Below, in pieces: positions 1 to 6,357 of a stretch of 7,470 bases of DNA. A program made the position numbers and the translations under genes. Positions within the stretch are counted from its first letter, which is position 1, and the number at the start of each line of letters is the position of its first letter. Source of the DNA: Lachnospiraceae bacterium (GTDB taxonomy: Bacteria; Bacillota; Clostridia; Lachnospirales; Lachnospiraceae). Below the pieces are notes generated by a model. It was not told the DNA's origin. It worked only from the letters and a program-made list of their open reading frames with translations, and made no database searches. The stretch covers positions 1 through 7,470 of the forward strand of contig JAFUXY010000450.1 of the NCBI GenBank assembly GCA_017477005.1, written 5' to 3'.

Positions 1-190
1 TATAAGAGTTTGGCCACATGCCGAAGACTCTATAAGCATGGCTCCTTCAAGGCGCCGTCATAACGATAAACAATGTGATTATTCAAGAAGGAAAAGTTTC
101 CTAAGTTTCCCTCTTGACAAAGGTCACTTCATAAGAGTTACCAATTTTTACAGATTTTTCGATATTTTTACGTTTTGAATATCCACCAAC
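1..190. other. Gene-poor left flank with an imperfect hairpin
   Basis: No convincing coding sequence is seen here. The longest open stretch on the plus strand (ATG at 38 to the stop at 176-178, 46 codons) has no ribosome binding site and no recognisable protein. An imperfect inverted repeat occupies 83-117: TCAAGA (83-88) pairs with TCTTGA (112-117), then after one mismatch GGAAA (90-94) pairs with TTTCC (106-110), leaving an 11-nt loop. No T-run follows it on either strand, so it does not look like an intrinsic terminator. A TTGACA lies at 114-119 but no -10 box stands at a usual distance. The stretch from 140 to 180 is AT-rich. Confidence 0.4.
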
Positions 191-220
191 GAAAAAACGG
201 CGCAGTCTCCCACGCCGTTT
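191..220 (-). terminator. Intrinsic terminator of the giant secreted-protein gene
   Basis: Read on the minus strand, an 8-bp perfect stem (AAACGGCG pairing with CGCCGTTT; plus-strand 213-220 with 195-202) closes a 10-nt loop. The T-run of six at 192-197 overlaps the 3' arm and ends in C at 191. It lies 79 bp after the stop codon at 300-302 of the large minus-strand gene, which fits Rho-independent termination of that mRNA. There is no comparable T-run in the plus direction, so I call it unidirectional. Confidence 0.85.
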
Positions 221-299
221 CCTCAAAATCTACTTCCTATACGCTCCCTAAATCTGCTCTTTATGTCCGTTCCTTACGCCACCCGCTCCTGTTAAGCTC

Positions 300-3200
300 T
301 TATTTGATCTGTAAGGTAACCTTCTTCGTCTTCGCCTTTCGGACGCTGTTTTCCTTGGATGTGATGTAGACGACGATCTTGCATTTCTTGCTACCCTTTT
401 TGACCGTCACCTTCCCGTTTTTGTCCACGGATACGTTGCCCTTCTGGCTCTTCTTCGAGACCGCATGAATGGCGAACGTGCATGCGCTTGATCCCGTGGA
501 AAGTTTGGTAATTTTTATGGTGATAGTCTGGTTTTCTTTTTTGAGTTTCTTGTAATCGATGGTCGCCGATGATGCTTTAGCCGTGAAGCTGGTCGCTCCC
601 TTTTTGATATAATACAGGGCCGGCTTATTGCCTGTGAAGTTGGAGCCCTTCGCCGAAACCTTAATGTTCTTTAGCCCCACGGATGTCGTATTCTTGGGAT
701 AGGTCGCCGTATAATCCGAAGAACTAAGCGTCGTTCCGTTACACGTCACAGTCAAAGTTGGCTTCTGTGAGCTTCCGTTGTATTTGAAGGTTCCCTTGGA
801 CAGCTTAATCTTCACGTTCTTCATCGGACAAGCCGTGATCTGATACTCCGTGGTCTTGCTCGTCCCGGCGTAGTCTCCTGCCCCCTTCACGGTCACTGAA
901 TATTTCCCTACGTTCTTACCGCTGGCACTTGTCACGGTATAGTCTGTGCCGGATGTGAGCGTCCTTCCATTTATGACGACCTTTGATACGGTTGCCGTGT
1001 GAGTCTTCCCATCATATACTGTTTTTGCCAGCGTGATTTCTGCGTTTTTGAGATCGCTACCCTTGTATGTTGCAGTAAGCGATTTGTCTCCAAACGCAGT
1101 AGTCGGTATAGCCGTCACTGCCGTTCCGCTTGCATCAACCCACCCTGCGAACTCATAGCCCGCTTTTTCTGCGGCTTCAAAAGCCGAAACACCGGTGCCA
1201 TAGGTATAACTTGTTGGATTTTTGGAGGAATTGGTTCCACCATTCAGTTCATAGGTTATCTTGTTCGTGACTGGTATATATCGGCCATACAGCGTCAGCG
1301 AGGATGAGACCGATGTTGCTTTTGTTCCTGTCCAACTGTCGGATAAAAATGAATCCTTGCTGAAGTTTGAAACCGGATACCATCCATCGAACTGGTAACC
1401 GCTAACCTGCTCCGGGTTGAAGGAGACGCTAGAACCCGCCGCATATCTTTCCGATTTCGTGCTTTCCACCCCGTCTTTGTAGTAATGGTAGTCCACGGTG
1501 TAATAGACGGGCGTGGGATCTGGGGTGGGTTCGGGGGTGTCCTTCTCATATGTAGCAGTCAGATGCATTTCCTTGAATTCTGTGCTGGAAATGGAGGTAA
1601 TCGTCTGCCCAGTGGCATCATCTTTCCATCCCTTGAATGTATAATCCTCCTTTGTCGCAGAAGGCAAGGTCGTGGTTGTTCCGTAAGTGTAGGTGCTTGG
1701 AGCGGAGCTGACGAGCTTGCCACCGTCCAAATTATAAGTAATGCCGATTTTCGTTTCATTCTTTTTTGCAAACCAAGCGTACAATGTCTGGGATTTTGTC
1801 TCGCTGCTGCTTATAGATGTGATTGCGTTCGCATCATAGGCAAAATTAGTCTTGTCAAACCATCCGAGGAAGTCGAACCCCGATTTTGTGGCATTGGCAA
1901 AACCGGAGATTCCCTTGCCGCTGACAAATGTATTCGGATTATTGCTTGCGTTCGTCCCTCCATCCAAGCTATAGGTTATGGGAACTTCATATTTAGCGTA
2001 TAATCTTAGTTCACAATCCGCATTAAAATTATTGATGTTTACGGTCGTATATGCCGAGCCTGTGAAATCCTCATTGTCATACCAGCCCTTAAAATACTCA
2101 CGGCTTTGTATCATCTCGCTCAACGCATCTGCGGTCAGGTCAATCGGTAAAGAGTCAACTGTATCTTCCCTGCTGGTGACAAGCGCTTCTCCTCCAAATT
2201 CAGAATTTAATTCTGTATGATATAGGATAGCCTCATAACTGGCATGATATACTTTATCTCCGGTCTCGTCATAGGCCATCCTCACTATTTTCTCCCAAGC
2301 ACTTAACTCGGTATTATACTGATACCATCCATCCGGTTCGTAGCCTGTCGGTGCTGTTGGTAATGAAGGTAGTGTGATTGATTCAGTATAGGTATATTCT
2401 GTAGGCCAGCCATACTGTGAGGCATCGTAAGCATGACCGCTGGGGTCCATGTAAGTGATTGAATACTTTTCATACTCAAATTTTGCATACAATGTCAGCG
2501 TTCTACTGCTCCCAAAATCATCAACGATGACCGATGCGGCTGGTGACCCCGTGTAATTCTCGTTATTATACCATCCGACAAACGTAGCATGTTCAGGAAT
2601 ACTTGTAGGCTTTTTATTCGTCATATCTACGGGAAACGAATTGATTGTCAAAGTCATCGGATCAAGCCCGACATCTATATCCGAACTCCAAAAAGCAATC
2701 CTATACTCAATCGGCGTATATTTTGAATAAAAAATTAAATTACCTGTAGAATGTAATGGAATTAACTCTATGGCCGTTCCTGTACCATTTTTATTGTTAT
2801 ACCACCCATCTTTCTTGTAGCCGATCGACGCAGTTGGTAATGTTGGCAGTACTACTTCATCATTATACGTGTACGTCTCCGGCCACCCATATTGTGTTGC
2901 ATCGTAGGTCACTCCATCAGCATCTTTGTAGGTGATATAGTACTTCTCATATTCAAATTTTGCGTACAATGTCAACTTTTTCGAGCTATCAAAATAATTG
3001 ATGTTCACCGATGTGACCGGATCTCCCCAAAAATCATCATTATAATACCATGCAACAAACTCTTTGGCATGGTCAGGAATGCGTGTCGGTATTATATTCG
3101 TCAGATCAACTGTAGAGGAACTCGCCGTTATCGTAATCGGATCAAGCCCTACGGAATCTCCTTCTGCATTTTTGAAATTCAACTGGTATTCGATCAGCTT

Positions 3201-4958
3201 ATATTTTGAATAAAAAACCTTCTGACCGGTGGAATGCACTGGAATTTTGGCTATCGCCGTACCCGTTCCATTGATATTATCATGCCAACCATCTGCCTCA
3301 TATCCTGTCTGGGCCGTTGGCAAGGTTGGCAATGTAACCGCATCTGCATATGTGTACGTCTCCGGCCACCCATATTGCGATGCATTGTAGGTCGTTCCAT
3401 TGGAATCCTCATACAAAATAGTGTACTTGAACTTGGCGATAAATGTTTTCGCTCCCGTGGTTCCTCTCACTATATTTGCGGCCGTGCTTCCATCGGTATT
3501 GTACCACCCCAGAAAGCTCCATCCTGATTTCGACGTAGGCGTAGGCAGCGTGATAGCATCCTCGATGGTGTACTGCGTGCTTGCGTAATCTCCTTCGAAT
3601 CGCAATTGTTCTTCGTTATAACTCAAATCAGCACAAGGAATAATGCTTCCCTCTTCGCTTTCGTATCTGAAAACTAGAGTATACTTTTGGGGATCGTATT
3701 TTGCGAATAACTCAATATCCCCAGTCGCTCCTGCATTTATCGATTCTAATTGGTCGGATGCGGCACGGACACTCGACTTAAACCAGCCAACCGGCGTATA
3801 TCCATTCTTCGTAGGAAGAGATGGCAGATTAACCGTACCATCTGATCTATAGGATGTCGGCCACTTCCAGCTCGCTTCCGGGGTAATGACTTTATTTTCT
3901 TCGTCGTAATATGTGATGCTGTAGACTGGTGAATACCTTGCATACAGCGTCACATCCCCATGCGTTGTCGAAGATATAGATTCGGCCTTTTGCATATCCG
4001 TGGAGTCACTGCCCGCCATGGTATACCAACCAACAAAATCATACTTATTCGAGTCCGGAAGAGCATTCTGGTTGACACCCTCCATCTTGTCAGGGGATTT
4101 CAACTCGCTGCTTGCAACTCCCGTACCATATGTGTAGGTGTTGGGGAACAAACGCATTTCTACAGCCGGATTATCGCTGAAGTCCGTCACTCCATCAACC
4201 CAGATTGCATAATTAATATCGTACTTTGGTAGATATCGGCCGTAAAAATAGTAGTTTTCGCCGTCCTCATAATCATCTGCACGCTTAAAAGTGTAACTGC
4301 CTATTACGGGCTTTCCATCGTCAGTCATCGATTGCTCAACGTAGCCACTTCCAGCCAGTTGAACATTGGCCGACTGGAGCGTCTTAAACTTCTCTTCTTC
4401 ATCACCCAATGAACCCAGCGTGCTAGTACGATACCACCCATCGAATTCGTAATGCTGCAAGTTGTCCTTTAACGCCGTTTCAGCGGAAACTGTTGATGAT
4501 TCCAGCGTTGGATCAGCATTCTCTTCAGAATCTGTAACTGTATCCGGATTTGGAAATGTGAGCTCTAAAGCCTGGTCAACATAGTAAATATGCGTGTGCA
4601 GATACACGCTGCCTGTACTTTCGTAGAGGCTGTCTGGCTCATACTCCTCTGCCTCCTCAATTTCTTCAGACTCTTCCAGTACCTCGTCATCCTCGTAATC
4701 TTCGGGTGAATCCGACTCATCTACCCCGACCGATGTATCATCTTCTATGACCGAATCTTCTATGATCTCTATTTCGTCACTGTCGCCCGGCGATTCCATG
4801 CTGTCAGACGATTCCATGTCCTCAATTACATCTTCGCTCTCGAATTCGGAATCTTCAGCGGCCCATACTGCGAAATCCAACGGCAGAATGCTTGCAGCCA
4901 CGATAAGAGCCAACACGAACGTCCAGAACCGCTTGTTCCTTTCCTTCAATTTCCTCAT
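300..4958 (-). CDS. Giant secreted InlB-B/Flg_new-type repeat protein
   Basis: A 1552-residue exported protein. Residues 1-33 form a signal peptide (basic MRKLKERNKR, hydrophobic core FVLALIVAASILPL, likely cleavage after V-W-A at 33). Residues 35-114 are strongly acidic: about 40 Asp/Glu and no Lys/Arg. Then come 14 modules, each with an aromatic-x-x-(G/A)-W signature such as YEFDGWY, YKKDGWY or FVAWY, often ending LYAKF or LYARY. This is the signature of Listeria-Bacteroides (InlB B / Flg_new) repeats, which are known as beta-grasp-like modules of surface proteins. A Pro-rich linker (about 1140-1150) separates modules 12 and 13. Residues about 1302-1376 and 1377-1453 resemble MBG/YDG-type modules (VYDGK, FKYNG). 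The last ~99 residues are lysine-rich and Ig-like in length. I see no LPXTG, SLH or choline-binding motif. The start is ATG 4958, with AAAGGAG six bases upstream (4965-4971); the TTG at 5003 would sit at the predicted transcript start. Its function is probably adhesion or surface/matrix building, which is inferred only from the family. Confidence 0.92.
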   Translation of the reverse strand: MRKLKERNKRFWTFVLALIVAASILPLDFAVWAAEDSEFESEDVIEDMESSDSMESPGDSDEIEIIEDSVIEDDTSVGVDESDSPEDYEDDEVLEESEEIEEAEEYEPDSLYESTGSVYLHTHIYYVDQALELTFPNPDTVTDSEENADPTLESSTVSAETALKDNLQHYEFDGWYRTSTLGSLGDEEEKFKTLQSANVQLAGSGYVEQSMTDDGKPVIGSYTFKRADDYEDGENYYFYGRYLPKYDINYAIWVDGVTDFSDNPAVEMRLFPNTYTYGTGVASSELKSPDKMEGVNQNALPDSNKYDFVGWYTMAGSDSTDMQKAESISSTTHGDVTLYARYSPVYSITYYDEENKVITPEASWKWPTSYRSDGTVNLPSLPTKNGYTPVGWFKSSVRAASDQLESINAGATGDIELFAKYDPQKYTLVFRYESEEGSIIPCADLSYNEEQLRFEGDYASTQYTIEDAITLPTPTSKSGWSFLGWYNTDGSTAANIVRGTTGAKTFIAKFKYTILYEDSNGTTYNASQYGWPETYTYADAVTLPTLPTAQTGYEADGWHDNINGTGTAIAKIPVHSTGQKVFYSKYKLIEYQLNFKNAEGDSVGLDPITITASSSTVDLTNIIPTRIPDHAKEFVAWYYNDDFWGDPVTSVNINYFDSSKKLTLYAKFEYEKYYITYKDADGVTYDATQYGWPETYTYNDEVVLPTLPTASIGYKKDGWYNNKNGTGTAIELIPLHSTGNLIFYSKYTPIEYRIAFWSSDIDVGLDPMTLTINSFPVDMTNKKPTSIPEHATFVGWYNNENYTGSPAASVIVDDFGSSRTLTLYAKFEYEKYSITYMDPSGHAYDASQYGWPTEYTYTESITLPSLPTAPTGYEPDGWYQYNTELSAWEKIVRMAYDETGDKVYHASYEAILYHTELNSEFGGEALVTSREDTVDSLPIDLTADALSEMIQSREYFKGWYDNEDFTGSAYTTVNINNFNADCELRLYAKYEVPITYSLDGGTNASNNPNTFVSGKGISGFANATKSGFDFLGWFDKTNFAYDANAITSISSSETKSQTLYAWFAKKNETKIGITYNLDGGKLVSSAPSTYTYGTTTTLPSATKEDYTFKGWKDDATGQTITSISSTEFKEMHLTATYEKDTPEPTPDPTPVYYTVDYHYYKDGVESTKSERYAAGSSVSFNPEQVSGYQFDGWYPVSNFSKDSFLSDSWTGTKATSVSSSLTLYGRYIPVTNKITYELNGGTNSSKNPTSYTYGTGVSAFEAAEKAGYEFAGWVDASGTAVTAIPTTAFGDKSLTATYKGSDLKNAEITLAKTVYDGKTHTATVSKVVINGRTLTSGTDYTVTSASGKNVGKYSVTVKGAGDYAGTSKTTEYQITACPMKNVKIKLSKGTFKYNGSSQKPTLTVTCNGTTLSSSDYTATYPKNTTSVGLKNIKVSAKGSNFTGNKPALYYIKKGATSFTAKASSATIDYKKLKKENQTITIKITKLSTGSSACTFAIHAVSKKSQKGNVSVDKNGKVTVKKGSKKCKIVVYITSKENSVRKAKTKKVTLQIK
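1986..3923 (-). repeat. Four tandem ~160-residue super-repeats inside the giant gene
   Basis: Within the repeat region a two-module unit recurs head to tail: 3426-3923 (166 codons, residues 346-511), 2943-3425 (161), 2466-2942 (159) and 1986-2465 (160). Each unit starts with Y-x-I-x-Y followed by an acidic turn, then a W-P-(T/E) motif, then an LPxLPT or similar motif and a first GW module, then a second GW module ending near LYAKFEYEKY. Units two and three are closest to each other, sharing SQYGWPETYTY-like, NGTGTAI, HSTG, VGLDP and LYAKFEYEK blocks. The first and fourth are diverged. Positions 2869-2894 and 3352-3377 are an identical 26-bp DNA block exactly 483 bp (161 codons) apart, which points to duplication rather than convergence. 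Confidence 0.85.
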
Positions 4959-4964
4959 AGGCTT

Positions 4965-4971
4965 CTCCTTT
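4965..4971 (-). promoter_or_regulatory. Ribosome binding site fixing the giant gene start
   Basis: The minus strand reads AAAGGAG followed by six bases and then ATG (4956-4958). This fixes translation at residue M of MRKLKERNKR, which also places the signal peptide at the N-terminus. The upstream in-frame TTG at 5001-5003 has no such site. Confidence 0.85.
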
Positions 4972-5008
4972 CCTTGTTGCCTTTTCGTCAAACAAAAGAC
5001 CAAATAAT

Positions 5009-5037
5009 ATCATACCACAAAAAGGCAACCATGACGA
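5009..5037 (-). promoter_or_regulatory. Extended -10 promoter for the giant gene
   Basis: On the minus strand, TATGAT (plus coordinates 5009-5014) is preceded by TGG (5015-5017), giving the TGn extended -10 element. A four-of-six match to the -35 box, TCGTCA (5032-5037), stands 17 bp upstream. Transcription would start near 5002, giving a leader of about 44 nt before ATG 4958. This is a sequence match only; the start site is not shown. Confidence 0.6.
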
Positions 5038-5124
5038 ATGAATTTCCAACAATTTGTATGCATTTTACTGTTTTATCCGTTGCTGAATCACCATCCCCAC
5101 ACAAACAACGTAACCCACCCCCTT

Positions 5125-5165
5125 TCGGAACTTTTTTGACAGCATAGCAAAAAAGTCGGCTCCGA
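5125..5165. promoter_or_regulatory. Dyad / hairpin in the divergent control region
   Basis: ACTTTTTTG (5130-5138) and CAAAAAAGT (5148-5156) are perfect 9-bp complementary arms around a 9-bp spacer. A further 5 bp (TCGGA 5125-5129 with TCCGA 5161-5165) can pair outside them, leaving CGGC 5157-5160 bulged. Half-site centres are 18 bp apart, near two helical turns, which suits a dimeric DNA-binding protein. It lies between two divergent genes, just upstream of the TATAAT box. As RNA it would be a T-then-A hairpin without a following T-run, so a terminator role is unlikely. Confidence 0.45.
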
Positions 5166-5192
5166 GCAGACGATTTTTCTATCCGTATTCTT

Positions 5193-5198
5193 TATAAT
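5193..5198 (+). promoter_or_regulatory. -10 box for the zinc-ribbon gene
   Basis: A perfect TATAAT stands 32 bp before ATG 5231, so transcription would begin about 26 bp before the start codon, leaving room for the AAAGGGGG ribosome binding site (5217-5224, six bases before ATG). No good -35 hexamer is found at 16-18 bp (candidates such as ACGATT match poorly), which would be consistent with a promoter helped by an activator or acting through the dyad just upstream. Confidence 0.55.
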
Positions 5199-5230
5199 CA
5201 TGAAAAAACCACTTCGAAAGGGGGAACTAT

Positions 5231-5827
5231 ATGGAAACTAAGAAATGCAAGTTCTGTATGACAGACATTCCAAAAAAGGCGAAAGTTTGTCCTCAGTGCG
5301 GACGCAAACAGGGAGGAATCGTAAAATGGATTGTCATTGGCGTGATTGTACTTGCCGTGCTCGGCAGCATAGCGGGCGGCGGTGGAGATTCCTCAGACGA
5401 CACGTCATCCGTTGCGAAAACATCCGTTGCGGAAACATCAGATAGAAAAGATGGCGGCGGGAAAACGGATAAAGCAGAGAAAAAAGAAAAGAAAGAGGAG
5501 GCTGCCATCACTTACAGTGATGTCTCCGTTGAAACACTGATGAATGACCTAGAATCAAACGCCATGGCTGCCACCGACACCTACAAAGGGAATTACTACG
5601 CCATCACTGGGAAGTTGAGTAACATTGACGCACAGGGGAGCTATATCAGTTTGACGGATCCCAATGCCGATTTTGCCATCATCGGAGTCACATGTTATAT
5701 TAAAACTGATGAAGTCAGAGAAAAAATAAAGACCCTGTCGAAAGGCTCTGTTATTACGGTTCGGGGGAAAATGACGAACGTGGGCGAAGTGTTTGGATAC
5801 TATTTTGATATCGACAGCATAGATTGA
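5231..5827 (+). CDS. Membrane zinc-ribbon protein with C-terminal OB-like domain
   Basis: A 198-residue protein. Residues 6-23 hold a zinc ribbon with two C-x2-C knuckles (Cys6, Cys9, Cys20, Cys23), expected to stay in the cytoplasm. Residues about 30-48 (IVKWIVIGVIVLAVLGSIA) form one transmembrane helix. Residues 49-91 are a Gly/Ser then Lys/Glu-rich linker. Residues about 93-198 resemble the tRNA_anti-like/OB-fold domain found in many small secreted or membrane proteins (YYAITGKLSNID, YISLTD, VITVRGKM, the last strand near YYFDID). The known architecture suggests an N-in topology with the OB-like domain outside, though no ligand can be named. The gene is divergent from the giant secreted-protein gene and convergent with the XRE regulator (45 bp apart), and no terminator is seen in that gap. 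The start is ATG 5231, set by AAAGGGGG six bases upstream. The fold is a moderately confident family match, and the function is unknown. Confidence 0.88.
   Translation: METKKCKFCMTDIPKKAKVCPQCGRKQGGIVKWIVIGVIVLAVLGSIAGGGGDSSDDTSSVAKTSVAETSDRKDGGGKTDKAEKKEKKEEAAITYSDVSVETLMNDLESNAMAATDTYKGNYYAITGKLSNIDAQGSYISLTDPNADFAIIGVTCYIKTDEVREKIKTLSKGSVITVRGKMTNVGEVFGYYFDIDSID
5406..5435 (+). repeat. Two-copy 15-bp tandem repeat in the linker
   Basis: Units 5406-5420 and 5421-5435 differ at a single base (A versus G) and encode SVAKT and SVAET in the extracytoplasmic-side linker of the zinc-ribbon protein. The 15-bp unit keeps the frame, so copy number could vary without disrupting the protein. Confidence 0.7.
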
Positions 5828-5872
5828 GGGGCTATTTATATGTCGTCAGCACAGATTTGTAAGGAGCCTTTA

Positions 5873-6295
5873 TTATTCAACCAGTTCCATCCCCATATCA
5901 TACAAGGTTTCATTGCAGTCACTCAATGAGATTCTACGTTCTAGACAAAACAGGATGACAGCATCCCTTGTGTGCTTTGGATACAGTACAGGATATCCAC
6001 ATTGTTTCAATAACACTTGCGTATCGGATGCGGATTGCTCTAAACCGAACATGATCGCAAGAACCTTGTCCCTGGACGGGCTTCTTTTCCCGGACAAAAT
6101 ATCATATCCATAGGACTTATCGATACCTGCCCGCCGGAATATTTCGGCGGGCTTTTTTCCATGTTCTCGGATCAACCGATCCAATTCCTCTGATAAAGAG
6201 ACAGAAATCAGGCTCTCGTCTGCAACCGAAAAGTAATCATCGATCGTATTTGATTTTTTCAAGAGCTGGAGCAACTCTTCCGTTGATTTTTTCAT
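5873..6295 (-). CDS. XRE-like helix-turn-helix DNA-binding protein
   Basis: A 140-residue protein. Residues about 33-100 carry an all-helical XRE/lambda-repressor-like domain: helix 1 SEELDRLIREH (35-45), helix 2 KPAEIFRRAG (48-57), recognition helix near DKSYGYDILSG (59-69), then SRDKVLAIMFGL (74-85) and DTQVLLKQCG (91-100). The N-terminal ~30 residues are amphipathic and may mediate contacts. The last ~40 residues (RDAVILFCLE, then LSDCNETLYDMGMELVE) form a helical tail. It is divergent from the membrane Ser/Thr kinase, with only 62 bp between starts, so it is a natural candidate for controlling or being phosphorylated by that kinase; this is inference. The start is ATG 6295; the ribosome binding site (AGAG) is weak and very close. 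A TTG at 6343 would add 16 residues and has no better site. The kinase promoter -35 lies within its first codons, and an antisense intrinsic terminator lies within codons 47-57. Confidence 0.85.
   Translation of the reverse strand: MKKSTEELLQLLKKSNTIDDYFSVADESLISVSLSEELDRLIREHGKKPAEIFRRAGIDKSYGYDILSGKRSPSRDKVLAIMFGLEQSASDTQVLLKQCGYPVLYPKHTRDAVILFCLERRISLSDCNETLYDMGMELVE
6129..6158 (+). terminator. Intrinsic terminator antisense inside the XRE gene
   Basis: On the plus strand, GCCCGCCG (6129-6136) pairs perfectly with CGGCGGGC (6145-6152) around an 8-nt loop, and six T residues follow at 6153-6158. It lies inside the minus-strand regulator gene and encodes the PAEIFRRA part of the HTH (helix 2). 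The plus-strand gene ending at 5827 has no terminator of its own before 5873, so this hairpin could be its actual stop, giving an mRNA tail of about 330 nt that is antisense to the regulator. The fold may also be an accident of the codons for conserved residues. Confidence 0.6.
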
Positions 6296-6310
6296 ATTCT
6301 CTGATAAAAT
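6283..6310 (+). promoter_or_regulatory. Extended -10 promoter for the kinase gene
   Basis: TTGATT (6283-6288, four of six matches to TTGACA) is followed after 16 bp by TAAAAT (6305-6310), and TGA (6302-6304) immediately before it gives the extended -10 TGn element. Transcription would start near 6317, about 40 nt before ATG 6358. The -35 box lies within codons 3-5 of the divergent regulator gene, so the two genes share one small control region. No equally clear promoter for the regulator was found. Confidence 0.6.
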
Positions 6311-6357
6311 GATGGCATAGATTGATTCACAAAAACGTAACAAACGGAGACACAGCT

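Larger units (their letters stand above)
5118..5224 (+). promoter_or_regulatory. Long-range inverted repeat that can mask a ribosome binding site
   Basis: CCCCCTTTCG (5118-5127) is the perfect reverse complement of CGAAAGGGGG (5215-5224), which contains the ribosome binding site of the 5231 gene. In RNA the pairing extends by a G-U and an A-U pair (5128-5129 with 5213-5214) to 12 bp. A transcript that begins upstream of 5118 could therefore hide its own Shine-Dalgarno sequence. A transcript from the TATAAT at 5193-5198 would start near 5205 and lack the upstream arm, so it would be freely translated. Whether an upstream start exists is not visible in the sequence. Confidence 0.4.

Noticed and set aside
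1..39. Minus-strand ATG at 39 with AAGGAG just upstream, open to the window edge
   Set aside because: The spacing between AAGGAG and ATG is only 2 bases, and just 13 codons are visible, so a real gene start cannot be supported.
38..178. 46-codon plus-strand open frame starting MAPSRRRHNDKQ
   Set aside because: It has no ribosome binding site, no known family is recognised, and it ends in AT-rich non-coding-looking sequence.
1986..3923. Regular repeats considered as CRISPR or phage-like repeat arrays
   Set aside because: The repeats are in-frame protein modules hundreds of bases long, without short identical repeats and unique spacers.
999..4232. Many open frames of 60-172 codons on both strands across the giant gene
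   Set aside because: They are shadows of the repeat-rich coding sequence: Cys-rich or low-sense products with no ribosome binding sites and no family resemblance.
4959..5003. Longer start (TTG at 5003) for the giant gene
   Set aside because: It has no ribosome binding site, lies at the predicted transcript start, and would put 15 extra residues before a normal signal peptide.
5136..5141. Perfect TTGACA as -35 of the zinc-ribbon gene
   Set aside because: The region 16-18 bp downstream has no -10 box; the TATAAT at 5193 is 51 bp away. The TTGACA at 114-119 fails for the same reason.
5125..5165. Reading the dyad as an intrinsic terminator
   Set aside because: The T-run is in the 5' arm of the stem and none follows the hairpin in either direction. 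Divergent genes also leave nothing to terminate here.
5817..6325. 11-bp direct repeat GCATAGATTGA at 5817-5827 and 6315-6325
   Set aside because: Several repeats of this length are expected by chance in 7.5 kb, and the two sites have no common context.
6296..6343. Longer TTG starts for the regulator (6343) and the kinase (6322)
   Set aside because: Both lack a better ribosome binding site. The kinase ATG 6358 has a clear GGAGA, and the extra residues would overlap the shared promoter region.
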